Assembly (NCBI GenBank): GCA_013286045.1
Contig: JABDGM010000018.1
Location: forward strand, 1-57,403
DNA: 57,403 nucleotides
Reading direction: 5' to 3'
Origin: Planctomycetota bacterium
GTDB taxonomy: Bacteria; Planctomycetota; Planctomycetia; Pirellulales; Lacipirellulaceae
Positions 45,942-55,113 of the stretch are shown piece after piece. Below the pieces are notes generated by a model. That model did no database searches and was not told where the DNA came from. It saw only the letters and a list, made by a program, of their open reading frames with translations. The first letter of the stretch is position 1. Each line of letters begins with the position of its first letter. Both the position numbers and the translations under genes were made by a program.

Positions 45942-46607
45942 CTACGCTTGTTCCACAGCGCGGCGCTTGCGACGAAGGGCGGTAACGCCTAACGCGCCCG
46001 CGGCCATCAAACCAAGTGTGCCCGGCTCGGGAATAGCACCAGCGAGAATGCCAGCGCCAGGCACGCTCTCGTACGCCCAGTCCTTGATAAGGAAGTGATT
46101 CGTCGCGTTCGTCACATCGACACGTACCCACCCGTAGTACGTGTTGGGCCCGGCTGGAAAGCTCAGGCCGACGTACTTGTCCGTAGCATTATTGAACTGG
46201 GCGTTGGGATTGTTAGCACCGTAGGCCATAGAGCCAAAAAAGCTCGATCCCAAAGTTGAGCTGCTAATCGGAGCACCAGCCGTCAACGCCGTTATGTAGG
46301 CATTACCGGACGAAAAGCCGACAAACTTTCCTGGCGCGAAGTTGACAGTTCCGCCTTGATAGGGGCCCCCTCCAAAAATATAGTTCTTGAAAGTAACGTC
46401 GTTTTGCGCATCCCCGTTGATGTCGATCGCCTGCGAGAAGCCCGAGCCGATTGAAATATTCTTCGGTCCCGAGTAAACAATCGCGGCACTCGCGTCCGTC
46501 GAAACGCCGGCGACAGCAGCCCCAGCAGCGATCGAGTACGCCACGCGACGGCGTCCGGATGTTTTACGAATAGAAGTGGAATGGTCACCGCTTGAATCGA
46601 CGGTCAT
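45942..46607 (-). CDS. Tat-like PEP-CTERM protein, paralogue without dockerin module
   Basis: A 221-residue protein. Signal RRRVAYSIAAGAAVAGV, core AIDINGDAQNDVTFKNYIFG, FFGSMAYGANNPNAQFNNATDKYVGLSF and YYGWVRVDVTNATNHFLIKD, and tail IPEPGTLGLMAAGALGVTALRRKRR. The core aligns throughout with the neighbour at 44958, so the two are tandem duplicates differing by the dockerin insert. First gene of the leftward operon with a good promoter at 46730-46758. Confidence 0.87.
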   Translation of the reverse strand: MTVDSSGDHSTSIRKTSGRRRVAYSIAAGAAVAGVSTDASAAIVYSGPKNISIGSGFSQAIDINGDAQNDVTFKNYIFGGGPYQGGTVNFAPGKFVGFSSGNAYITALTAGAPISSSTLGSSFFGSMAYGANNPNAQFNNATDKYVGLSFPAGPNTYYGWVRVDVTNATNHFLIKDWAYESVPGAGILAGAIPEPGTLGLMAAGALGVTALRRKRRAVEQA

Positions 46608-46729
46608 TGGCGAGTCTCCGAAACTAGGTGCAAGTTTGTAATTGGATGATCAGTCACAAAGAGATACTGATCCGGAACCCGCCTGAGAGTGCCGGCATGA
46701 CGCCGACTTGCTTCCAATCAGCAACCCGA

Positions 46730-46758
46730 GTATAGAAACCGCTTGCATTCAAGTCAAT
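46730..46758 (-). promoter_or_regulatory. Sigma-70-like promoter for the PEP-CTERM/phosphatase operon
   Basis: On the minus strand TTGACT (46758-46753) and TATACT (46735-46730) are separated by 17 bases, close to the ideal consensus. It predicts a leader of about 115 bases before the ATG at 46607. The rest of the divergent gap 46608-47012 holds no gene. Confidence 0.75.
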
Positions 46759-47012
46759 AAATTCCCAAAAAATCAGGGCGAAAAATGGGCCTGGCGTTGA
46801 CTTCAATAACAACGCAATCTCCCCCTGCGATAGCGGGGTACGCAGCCCCGCATCGGCGCGAAAGACGCACCCACTTCGACCACTTGTCTCGTGGCTGAGT
46901 TGTGGAATTCAGGAACACCCAACCGGAGGTGGGGGGAGTGCGAGCGCCGAAACTGACAACCATACCAGCCTGAGTTACAATAGCGGAGCGACGGCGGCAT
47001 TTTCTTACTTCA

Positions 47013-48203
47013 ATGATCTCACGCATGCGATTGTTTTGCTCGCCGATCTTGTGTTTCGCTGTCGCCTTCTGTGTCGGTCGACTTTGCTCGGCCGGCGTCG
47101 GGCGTGATGACATTGTCGCCGGAAACGACAACTGCGTCGTGTGTCAAACGATGGCGGCGCAACCTTGGTACCCGGGTGTCGGCCAAGTGACTTGGAACGA
47201 AAGCGGTTTCTCCAACTCAGCTTCCGCGACGTACATCGGTGGCGGCTGGCTGCTCACCGCAGCTCATGTTGCCGACGGAACTAATTTCACCGGAGCTGGG
47301 ATTTCAAATTTCAAGTTCCTCCTGGCTGGAAGTACATACACGGCCAACGCCAACTTCGTCGGAAATTTTTTCGTCGCCCCAGGCTGGCAGACGTCAAACC
47401 GAGATCTGAACGCGGGGCAAGATATTGGACTCGTCAGACTAACGACTTCGCCAAACGTGCTGCCGGCGAATCTGTACGCGCAAAGCGACGAACTGGGCCG
47501 TGAAGGCACAATCATCGGCTACGGATACGGCGGGCGCGGGTCAAATGGCTACAACTCGTCCACACCCGACTTGAAGCGCGCTGGCAACAATATGCTGGAC
47601 GTTTACGGCGGCGCCACGAACGTTACGACGTACTCGAGCAATCTTGTTTTTACTGACTTTGACAATCCGAACTCGTCAGCGGACAGTTCTTGGGGAAGTT
47701 CAACGCCGCTGCCCTACGAGTTTCTTTCGACACTCGGAGATAGCGGCGGCGGTTTGTTTGTAAATGTCGATGGAATCGACTATCTCGCAGGGGTCGATTC
47801 CGTTGGAACATCCGTCGACGGAAATACTAACTCTGACTACGGCGACATGGCCGGCTTTACACGCGTCTCCCAATTCATTCCGTGGATTCAAAGCATTACT
47901 GGACTATCACTAACCCAGAACGCTCCGGTCCTGCCCGGTGACTACAACGGGGACGGCTCTGTCGATGCCGGCGACTACGTTGTTTGGCGGCATTCGTTGG
48001 GGCAGGTTGGCGTCGGGCTGTCCGCCGACGGCGATCATGACAACTCGGTCAGCGACGGCGACTATAACGTTTGGCGATCCCACTTCGGCACCGCAAGCGG
48101 ACAAGGCAGCACACTCTCTAGCTACGCAATTCCAGAGCCGTCGAGTGCAGTGCTAATGACTGCCAGTGCGATGTTGCTCCTCGTCGCCCGACGAGTAGCG
48201 TAG
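47013..48203 (+). CDS. Secreted trypsin-like serine protease with dockerin-like and PEP-CTERM tails
   Basis: A 396-residue protein. A signal peptide (about 1-27) precedes an S1-type protease domain, about 28-300, with catalytic His85 in LLTAAHVADG, Asp137 in GQDIGLVRL and Ser244 in GDSGGGLFV. A dockerin-like pair follows (GDYNGDGSVDAGDYVVWRHS and DHDNSVSDGDYNVWRSHFG), then a PEP-CTERM tail (IPEPSSAVLMTASAMLLLVARR). Full catalytic triad, so probably active at the cell surface. It may process surface proteins; target unknown. Confidence 0.9.
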   Translation: MISRMRLFCSPILCFAVAFCVGRLCSAGVGRDDIVAGNDNCVVCQTMAAQPWYPGVGQVTWNESGFSNSASATYIGGGWLLTAAHVADGTNFTGAGISNFKFLLAGSTYTANANFVGNFFVAPGWQTSNRDLNAGQDIGLVRLTTSPNVLPANLYAQSDELGREGTIIGYGYGGRGSNGYNSSTPDLKRAGNNMLDVYGGATNVTTYSSNLVFTDFDNPNSSADSSWGSSTPLPYEFLSTLGDSGGGLFVNVDGIDYLAGVDSVGTSVDGNTNSDYGDMAGFTRVSQFIPWIQSITGLSLTQNAPVLPGDYNGDGSVDAGDYVVWRHSLGQVGVGLSADGDHDNSVSDGDYNVWRSHFGTASGQGSTLSSYAIPEPSSAVLMTASAMLLLVARRVA

Positions 48204-48312
48204 AAGTAGCGCCGCGATCGCGGTGTAGAGTCAGCATGTTGCGGAAAAACCGCGTCTTGCGGAGATACGTACTACCACAAGCCCCAAGAAAACAATGCGC
48301 CGTCGGCTGCCC

Positions 48313-48933
48313 TCATGAAACGACCTCTTTTGGCTTGTCGCGCGGCTCAATGCCGCGTTCGAGGATTGCGATGGCCTGACGAAGATAGTCCGAGTCGTTG
48401 ATTCGGCTACCGAAGCGATCGGCGAGAACCTCATGTCTTTCCAGCCAAAAATATACGAGGCCCATGAGCATGATGCTCAGGTGCTCTGGAGAAACGTCCC
48501 GCCGAACTAAGCCTCGCTTTTGGGAGAGCGTGATTCTGCGAGTCAGCATATCCAGGACGGCGGGTTCGCCGGGCCACGCCTGATGGTCGCCTTCCAGTCG
48601 AGTTCGCGCGGCGAGTCGAAGCATCATCGGGTTGCCCCCGATATATTTCATGAGACGCCGCATTTCGGCGCGAATGTTCAGCGGCCGATTTGCCGTCTTG
48701 GCGGCGTTCGGAAATCGACGCGCGTAGTCTTCGACGAGCCTGCGTTTAACGGCAGCGTACAGGTCGTTTTTGCTGCCGAAGTGGTGGTGTATAAGCGGGT
48801 GGGATACTCCGGAGAGCTGCGAAATGTCCCGCATCGATGTAGCGGCAAACCCCTGCTCGGCGAATAGCCGCTCGGCGGCGCAAAGCACGGTGTTACGCGT
48901 GCCTTCCGAGTCACGAATTCGTTCGTCCGCCAT
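48313..48933 (-). CDS. TetR/AcrR-family repressor
   Basis: A 206-residue regulator. The N-terminal helix-turn-helix reads AERLFAEQGFAATSMRDISQLSGVSHPLIHHHFGSKNDLYAAV, the TetR signature. The C-terminal ligand domain is helical (MLRLAARTRLEGDHQAWPGEPAVLDML). It is divergent from the RND efflux operon and probably represses it. ATG 48933 is used; a TTG five codons upstream is in frame. Confidence 0.92.
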   Translation of the reverse strand: MADERIRDSEGTRNTVLCAAERLFAEQGFAATSMRDISQLSGVSHPLIHHHFGSKNDLYAAVKRRLVEDYARRFPNAAKTANRPLNIRAEMRRLMKYIGGNPMMLRLAARTRLEGDHQAWPGEPAVLDMLTRRITLSQKRGLVRRDVSPEHLSIMLMGLVYFWLERHEVLADRFGSRINDSDYLRQAIAILERGIEPRDKPKEVVS

Positions 48934-48964
48934 GTTAGAATTGGCCAAATTTGGGCATCATGAG

Positions 48965-49059
48965 TTGGTCAAATAAACCTAGCATTTCAGGACTGAGTTT
49001 TCAAGAAAATGTGCTATTTCCCGGCGAATGGGCTGATCTATAATTGACCAACCGGTAAA
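48965..49059. promoter_or_regulatory. Candidate TetR operators and RND operon promoter
   Basis: TTGGTCAA at 48965-48972 is the exact reverse complement of TTGACCAA at 49044-49051. The latter extends to TTGACCAACCGGTAAA (49044-49059), an imperfect 16-base palindrome. TATAAT at 49039-49044 abuts it, so a bound repressor would cover the start of transcription of the RND operon. The first copy sits 32 bases before the regulator ATG. Confidence 0.5.
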
Positions 49060-49095
49060 TTAAACTAAGTTTTGAGGAGAGGCGTTCTAGTCGAC

Positions 49096-50367
49096 ATGAT
49101 GAAGCAATCCTTCACTGCCGTTTCACTGGTCATCGTGTTGGGCGCGGTGGCTGGCATGGTATTGCCCGGCTGTTCGAAGCAATCAACAACAGCGGGCGTT
49201 AAACCTGCGCCGACCGTCGTCGTCGTAAGTAGTCCGCTCGAACAAAAAGTCACCGACTACGCCGTGTTCACAGGGCGGACGGAAGCCGTTAAGTCCGTTG
49301 AAGTTCGCGCGCGGGTTGACGGATACTTGATCCGGATGCCCTTCAAGGAAGGCGCAGACGTAAAAAAGGGTGATCTACTCTTCGAGATCGATCCGCGCCC
49401 CTATCAAGCAACTTACGACCAGGCCGACGCCCAAGTCGCTCTCTGTAGAGCCCGGTTGACGCAGGCCAATGCCGATTTCTCGCGGACGACCGACCTATCC
49501 AAAACGCCGGGTGCGATCAGCAAGCAAGATGTCGATCGCTATGCTGCTCTAAAAGGCGAAGCCGCGGCCCAACTGCAAGCCGCCGAAGCAACTGCCGCGT
49601 CGGCCCAGCTGAATCTAGAGTTCACCAAGGTTGTCTCGCCAATCGACGGCATGGTGAGTCGGTACTACGTGACCGAGGGCAATCTTGTGCAGTCCGGGCA
49701 AATGGGCGGCGGCACGTTGCTTACGAAAGTCGTTTCGATCCATCCAATGTACGTGACTTTTCACGTCGATGAGCAAACGCTGCTCTACGCTCGCCGCTTA
49801 ATTCGAGAAGGCAAGGCCAAGTCCGCACGCGACTCAGAGATAACGATCGAGCTAGGCCTTTCGGATAGCGACGCATTTCCCTATCACGGCGTGATTAACT
49901 TCGTCGACAATCAAATCGACCCAAAGACGGGCACCCTGTTAGTTCGCGGTGTGTTTCCAAACCAAGACAGAATTCTTTCACCTGGGCTGATGGCACGCGT
50001 GCGCGTACCAATTGGCAATCCACACGACGCCCTGCTCGTAACGGAGCGCGCTATTGAAACCGACCAAGGCCAAAAAATTCTTTATGTGGTGAACGCGAAA
50101 AATGAAGTCGTGTCGCGTCCTATCAAAGTGGGCGCACTCCACTCGGGTTTGCGAGTAATCGAAAGTGGCATCACCGCCGACGACCGAGTGATTGTCAATG
50201 GTTTGCAGCGCGTGCGGCCGGGTGTGCTCGTTGACCCAAAGATGGGCGAAATGCCCGCCGGCGGTTCTGACTCGAATCTTGCCGACGCTGCGACGAAAGC
50301 GGCAATGCCGGCCACCGAGTCGACCTCCCCTGCCGTCGCGACGACACCCGGCGCATCGAACAAGTGA
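49096..50367 (+). CDS. RND efflux periplasmic adaptor (MFP) subunit, lipoprotein
   Basis: A 423-residue protein. The signal ends in a lipobox (GMVLPGCSKQ). Adaptor marks: VEVRARVDGYLIRMPFKEGADVKKGDLLFEIDPRPYQATYDQA (lipoyl-like half motif), the alpha-hairpin with ISKQDVDRYAALKGEA, FTKVVSPIDGMVSRYYVTEGNLVQSG (second lipoyl half), and IDPKTGTLLVRGVFPNQDRILSPGLMARVRVP. It links the inner-membrane pump to an outer-membrane channel. It is followed 25 bases later by the pump. GAGGAGAGG lies about 13 bases before ATG 49096. Confidence 0.94.
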   Translation: MMKQSFTAVSLVIVLGAVAGMVLPGCSKQSTTAGVKPAPTVVVVSSPLEQKVTDYAVFTGRTEAVKSVEVRARVDGYLIRMPFKEGADVKKGDLLFEIDPRPYQATYDQADAQVALCRARLTQANADFSRTTDLSKTPGAISKQDVDRYAALKGEAAAQLQAAEATAASAQLNLEFTKVVSPIDGMVSRYYVTEGNLVQSGQMGGGTLLTKVVSIHPMYVTFHVDEQTLLYARRLIREGKAKSARDSEITIELGLSDSDAFPYHGVINFVDNQIDPKTGTLLVRGVFPNQDRILSPGLMARVRVPIGNPHDALLVTERAIETDQGQKILYVVNAKNEVVSRPIKVGALHSGLRVIESGITADDRVIVNGLQRVRPGVLVDPKMGEMPAGGSDSNLADAATKAAMPATESTSPAVATTPGASNK

Positions 50368-50392
50368 GCATTGCCCTAAGAGACGACTGACT

Positions 50393-53300
50393 ATGCTCGC
50401 GCGGTTTTTCATCGATCGGCCCGTTCTGGCGTGGGTCATCTCCATCGTCATTGTTTTGATGGGGCTGATCGCAGCCGCCCTTTTGCCTATCGCCCAGTAT
50501 CCCGCGATCACGCCCCCGGTGGTGCGCGTGACGGCCAACTACCCGGGGGCCAATGCGCAAGTCGTTGCCGATACGGTTGCGGCGCCGATTGAGCAGCAAA
50601 TCAACGGCGTCGAGAACATGTTGTACATGTCGTCGCAGAGTAGCAACGACGGCTCGTACCAGCTGGATGTCACGTTCGACCTGGGGACCGATCTCAACAC
50701 CGCCCAAGTGCTCGTGCAGAATCGCGTAGCACTCGCGCAGCCGGTGCTGCCAGATGTGGTCAAAGTGTCCGGTGTGAGCGTGAAGAAACGGTCGCCGGAC
50801 ATTCTTCTGATCGTGAATCTCTATTCAGACATCGATCCGGAAACGCACCAGCCATATTTTTCACCGCTCTACATGAGCAACTACGCCACAATCCAGCTCC
50901 TCGATCAGCTCGCGCGTTTGAAGGGCGTAGGCGATGTATTCACGTTCGGCGGGCAGGACTACAGCATGCGAGTCTGGCTCGATCCGAACGAGTTAGCTTC
51001 GCGAAATCTCTCGGCCAGCGATGTCGTCAACGTGCTGCGCGAGCAAAACGTGCAAGTGGCGGCCGGCCAAATCGGCCAAGCGCCCGTGCCGAAGGGCCAG
51101 AATTTCCAATACACCATGAGCACTCTCGGTCGGCTTATCGAACCAGAGCAGTTTGGAAACATCATTCTGGCCACCGGTGAGGACGGCAAGGTTACCTACC
51201 TCAAAGACGTGGCCCGATTGGAATTGGGCGCCAAGAATCAAGACCAACGGCTCACGCTCGATACGAAGCCTTCGGTCGGGCTCGCGATCTTTCAGCTTCC
51301 AGGCTCAAACGCGCTCGACACCGGGGACCAAATCAAAGCCAAGATGCAAGAGCTCGAGAAACGCTTCCCGCGCGGGCTCAAGTACGGCATCGCATACGAC
51401 ACGACGCCGTTCATCAACGAATCGGTGCGCGAGGTATTCAAGTCACTGCGCGATGCGGTGATCCTCGTTGCCATCGTCGTGCTCCTATTCCTTCAAGACT
51501 GGAAGGCCCTGCTCCTGCCCGTGATCGATGTGGGAGTCTCCCTTATCGGCACGTTCGCCGTCATGGCAATGTTGGGCTTTTCTCTCAATAACCTCACAAT
51601 GTTTGGCTTGGTGCTCGCGATCGGCATCGTCGTCGATGACGCGATCGTCGTGCTCGAAAACATCGAGCGCTGGCTGGAAAAGGGGTTACCTGTCCGCGAT
51701 GCAACGATCCACGCGATGAACGAAATCACCGGGCCAATCCTCGCGATTACGCTCGTGCTGAGTTCCGTGTTTTTGCCGAGCGCATTCTTAGGCGGCATCA
51801 CAGGTCAGTTCTTCCGGCAATTCGCACTTACGATCTCGGCGTCGATGATCATTTCCGCAATCAATGCGATGACCATGACACCGGCCCGCGCCGCGTCGAT
51901 TTTTGCCGGCCGAAAACCGGGGCACCATGGGGACGACGGCAAGGAAGCACTGCCATGGTGGTTCTTCGCGATCGTCGGCGGTGCGGTCTCGATGTGGCTT
52001 CTAAAATCGATGTTCGCCGCCAAACTCGGTCTACCCGTTGAGGGTGAATCGGACGAAGTCATTCGTCTCACGTTGTTAGAAACGATTCGAAACTATTTCA
52101 TCCAAGTGCTGCTATTCGTACCGGGTGCCGTCGCGGGCGGAATCGTCGGAAAGATCATCATCAGGCCGGTGAATTGGTTTCTCGGAGGGATTTTCAAGGC
52201 GTTCAATTGGGTTTTCGATCGCGCCACCGATGTCTTTGGCCGACTCGTCGGTTGGAGCTTGCGATTAAGCTTCATCGTGCTCCTCCTCTATGTGGGCCTC
52301 ATTGGGCTCACGGGTTTCGGCTTCACGCGGGTACCCACTGGTTTCATTCCCTCGCAGGACAAAGGCCGGCTCATCTGCAACGTTCAACTGCCCGATGCGG
52401 CCTCGCTCGATCGAACGTACGACGTCATGGGCCACTTGGAGAAAATTGCGCTCGATACGCCTGGCATCGCACATACGTTATCCAACACCGGCCGATCGTT
52501 TGTTTTGAATGCCATCGGTTCGAACCTGGGCTCGATGTTCATCACACTGAAGCCATTCGACGAACGCCGCGGCCCCGGCATGAGTGCCGACGAAATTGCC
52601 GCCAAATTGCGTGCCCGTATTCAGCAAGAAGTGCTTGAGGCAAAGGTTGGCGTGTTCGGCGCTCCGGCCGTTGACGGCCTGGGGAATGCCGGCGGCTTCA
52701 AGCTGATGGTCGAGACGATCGGAGACGTGAATTTTTCGCAGCTTCAGGGCCAAGCCGATAATCTTGCCGAAAAAGGCAATCAGATCCCCGGCATCATGGG
52801 TATGGCCGATGGCTTCCGAGCGAGCACCCCGCAACTGTTCGTAGATGTCGATCGCGTCCAGTGCAAGACGCTCGGCGTCTCACTGAACGACGTATTTGCA
52901 ACACTGCAAGTCTACCTGGGTGGGTTCTACGTTAACGACTTCAACCGTTTTGGCCGCACATGGCAAGTCAATGTGCAGGCCGATGCACCCTTCCGCATCA
53001 ACAGCGAAACCGTTAAGCAGCTCCAAGTGCGCAGTTCAAATGGCGAAGTGATCCCGCTCGGGACGCTAGCGAAAGTCCGCGATACGGTCGGTCCCCTCGT
53101 GGTGACCCGTTACAACATGTTTCCAGCCGCCACGATCACCGGTGGTTCACTTCCGGGCGTCAGTAGCGGCTATGTTTTGAACTCAGTTGGCAATCTGGCT
53201 AATAACGAATTGCCTCGTACGATGACTTACGAATGGACTGAGCTGGCCTACTTGCAAAAGCTCTCCAGCGAGGTCCAGTCGTTTCGCGATCTCCAGCAAA

Positions 53301-53860
53301 ACCCGTTTAGCGCCTTCGCTCTGGGCGTCATTCTAGTGTTTTTCGTGCTGGCCGGCTTGTACGAAAGCTGGTCGCTGCCGATGGCCGTGATTCTTGTTGT
53401 GCCTATGTGCTTGTCGAGCGCCTTAGCCGGCGTCGCTATGGCGAAGATGGATGTGAATATTTTCGTGCAAGTTGGGTTCGTCGTGCTCGTGGGGCTGGCG
53501 AGTAAGAACGCGATTCTCATCGTCGAATTTGCGCGCGACCGGCAAGCCGAAGGCGCAAGCCTCTACGACGCTGCGGTCGAGGCAGCCCGTGTGCGGTTGC
53601 GGCCGATTATCATGACGTCGTTCGCGTTCATCTTGGGCGTATTGCCACTCGTCGTGTCACACGGTGCCGGCGCCGAAATGCGACGCACATTAGGAACAGC
53701 CGTGTTCGCGGGCATGTTGGGCGTCACGATCTTCGGCATCTTTCTAACACCGGTGTTTTATTACATTGTCCGTAGAATTACGGGCCGACGCACGACGGCA
53801 AAGAGGTCACCTCTGCCTGAAAGCAGCTTGGACAATGTCACCGATCCAGCGCCAGCCTAG
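50393..53860 (+). CDS. RND multidrug efflux pump (HAE1/AcrB type) with extra transmembrane insert
   Basis: A 1155-residue proton-driven efflux permease. Marks: MLARFFIDRPVLAWVISIVIVLMG, YPGANAQVVADTVAAPIEQQINGVENMLYMSS, the proton-relay Asp415-Asp416 in AIGIVVDDAIVVLENIE, FIPSQDKGRL, and the Lys in VGLASKNAILIVEFARD. Between TM6 and TM7 (about 505-600) lies an insertion of about 85 residues, with two additional hydrophobic segments, absent from Escherichia coli AcrB. No outer-membrane factor follows in the window. Substrates unknown; the TetR neighbour suggests inducible export. Confidence 0.94.
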   Translation: MLARFFIDRPVLAWVISIVIVLMGLIAAALLPIAQYPAITPPVVRVTANYPGANAQVVADTVAAPIEQQINGVENMLYMSSQSSNDGSYQLDVTFDLGTDLNTAQVLVQNRVALAQPVLPDVVKVSGVSVKKRSPDILLIVNLYSDIDPETHQPYFSPLYMSNYATIQLLDQLARLKGVGDVFTFGGQDYSMRVWLDPNELASRNLSASDVVNVLREQNVQVAAGQIGQAPVPKGQNFQYTMSTLGRLIEPEQFGNIILATGEDGKVTYLKDVARLELGAKNQDQRLTLDTKPSVGLAIFQLPGSNALDTGDQIKAKMQELEKRFPRGLKYGIAYDTTPFINESVREVFKSLRDAVILVAIVVLLFLQDWKALLLPVIDVGVSLIGTFAVMAMLGFSLNNLTMFGLVLAIGIVVDDAIVVLENIERWLEKGLPVRDATIHAMNEITGPILAITLVLSSVFLPSAFLGGITGQFFRQFALTISASMIISAINAMTMTPARAASIFAGRKPGHHGDDGKEALPWWFFAIVGGAVSMWLLKSMFAAKLGLPVEGESDEVIRLTLLETIRNYFIQVLLFVPGAVAGGIVGKIIIRPVNWFLGGIFKAFNWVFDRATDVFGRLVGWSLRLSFIVLLLYVGLIGLTGFGFTRVPTGFIPSQDKGRLICNVQLPDAASLDRTYDVMGHLEKIALDTPGIAHTLSNTGRSFVLNAIGSNLGSMFITLKPFDERRGPGMSADEIAAKLRARIQQEVLEAKVGVFGAPAVDGLGNAGGFKLMVETIGDVNFSQLQGQADNLAEKGNQIPGIMGMADGFRASTPQLFVDVDRVQCKTLGVSLNDVFATLQVYLGGFYVNDFNRFGRTWQVNVQADAPFRINSETVKQLQVRSSNGEVIPLGTLAKVRDTVGPLVVTRYNMFPAATITGGSLPGVSSGYVLNSVGNLANNELPRTMTYEWTELAYLQKLSSEVQSFRDLQQNPFSAFALGVILVFFVLAGLYESWSLPMAVILVVPMCLSSALAGVAMAKMDVNIFVQVGFVVLVGLASKNAILIVEFARDRQAEGASLYDAAVEAARVRLRPIIMTSFAFILGVLPLVVSHGAGAEMRRTLGTAVFAGMLGVTIFGIFLTPVFYYIVRRITGRRTTAKRSPLPESSLDNVTDPAPA

Positions 53861-54038
53861 GCGTCCGACCCGCGACGTTTGCAGTGGGCTAGCAAAGTCC
53901 AGCTGAACGCCAATAAAACCAGAGTCACCGTCGCTGGCTCAGGCACTAAAGAGGTCGACAGCGCAGCGCCCGAAGCAATGAATGCCCCAAGATTGTCTCG
54001 CCACACGACGTAATCGGCCGCGTCGACGATGCCCAATC
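53857..54038 (-). pseudogene. 3' remnant of a dockerin-like/PEP-CTERM gene
   Basis: Reading leftward from about 54036 the frame encodes GIVDAADYVVWRDNLGAF, then a linker, then VPEPATVTLVLLAFSWTLLA and a basic end (HCKRRGSDA), stopping at 53857-53859. That is the last part of a dockerin module plus a complete PEP-CTERM tail. Upstream it meets an in-frame stop within a few codons, so the body of the gene is missing. Its stop overlaps the RND pump stop (CTAG). Confidence 0.75.
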
Positions 54039-54737
54039 AGCGCAGCCGATGTCTGCATATCGCTTATGCAATATTCAGCGGCACAATACATTGCGGCCCT
54101 TGATACCGTGCAGGTCTCCGTCGCGAACTTCTCCGGGATCAGTGGGAACAACGGCGGCAATCCACAGGAACTTTCGAAGCTAACGTTCTTCGCCCATTAC
54201 GCCGCTGGCCTTGGTACCAGCGCCTTGAGCGTGGCCCCAATTGATCCCAATGAAGACGGCCTCGTCTGGACCAACGACCCCGCCGAGGACGGATCACTCG
54301 CAATCACACGTTTGCAGGGCGATTACGATTTCAATGGCGTCGTCAATATGGGCGATTACGTCGTGTGGCGCAATAGCCGGGGTAGTTCGGTTCAGGCATT
54401 CACCGGCGCAGACGGCGATGGCAACGGCGTTGTCGACTCCGCGGACTGTACAGTCTGGCGAAATCACTTCGGTGAGACCTTCCCGGGCGCCGGATATGGC
54501 ACGGCAATGGTGGCTGTGGCCTCTGGCAATGTGTCGCCCGCTTCACAGCCGATCGCGGATATGACAGTTGCAGTCCCAGCAATCGCCTCCCAAGCGGTCG
54601 AACAAATCGCGCCACTGACGAGTCTCCCGCACGACACGTTGAAGCATAGTGTCGGCCAATCGGTGCGCGACGAAGCGGTCATCAATCTCGTGAGATTGAT
54701 GGCCCCGTCATGCTCGCAGCGTGCCAGCTGCCCATAA
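54036..54737 (+). pseudogene. 5'-truncated dockerin-like protein
   Basis: Rightward from the same junction the frame encodes a beta-rich stretch (VQVSVANFSGISGNNGGNPQ...), then IDPNEDGLVWTNDPAEDGS and a two-part dockerin module (GDYDFNGVVNMGDYVVWRNS and GNGVVDSADCTVWRNHFGE), then about 90 low-complexity residues. There is no signal peptide; the first ATG of the frame at 53982 lies in the antisense remnant. It looks like the C-terminal third of a large exported dockerin protein. The Cys in SADCTVW, where Tyr is usual, and the odd C-terminus suggest decay. Confidence 0.65.
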
Positions 54738-55113
54738 TATGATCAACAGCGTTGATTCGCCGCATATGTGACCCCCCTAATGGGTGCAAGCGAGTGTCGT
54801 CACGGCACGGCGCGCTGAACCCCTACAAATCTTGAGTGGGGGGCCAAATTTTGCTTGACGACAACTAGGTCATCGCAGAAGGTAGAGGGGGAGCGGACAT
54901 ACCATCCGGGGGAACTCGGAGAAAAGGTTTGTCCGTGGCATAGGCGCCGCCGATTGGCGTAGCGCTAAGCCGAGCTTTTCGGTCACAAGCTCCAAGTCCT
55001 CCATTCGAAGCCTTTCTCTCGCGCCCCACGACGACATCTTTCGTCTCTACGTATTTGGATCAAGTTAAACAGGCATTAATACGATTGTTCTTGTTTCATT
55101 TTGAGGCACGCTA
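54738..55113. other. Gene-free region after truncated dockerin genes
   Basis: No gene with family similarity is seen. A short G/C-run pair near 54771-54828 and degenerate leftward frames (about 54880-55020) could be remains of a lost element, but I cannot identify one. The final bases (GAGG at 55102-55105) form the ribosome site of the next gene. Confidence 0.4.

Noticed and set aside
46754..47131. Minus-strand frame of 125 codons between the PEP-CTERM operon and the protease
   Set aside because: It overlaps the protease start and the promoter at 46730-46758, and has arbitrary composition with no family resemblance.
48215..48254. CCGCGATCGCGG and GCGG-A5-CCGC hairpins after the protease gene
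   Set aside because: They could be a terminator, but there is no T-run and short GC palindromes are frequent here.
54681..54700. Palindrome ATCAATCTC..GAGATTGAT near the end of the truncated dockerin gene
   Set aside because: No T-run follows and it lies inside the frame, so neither terminator nor operator status can be supported.
54738..55113. Possible insertion-sequence remnant after the truncated dockerin gene
   Set aside because: G/C-run segments and leftward frames looked suggestive, but I found no terminal inverted repeats, target duplication or transposase motif.
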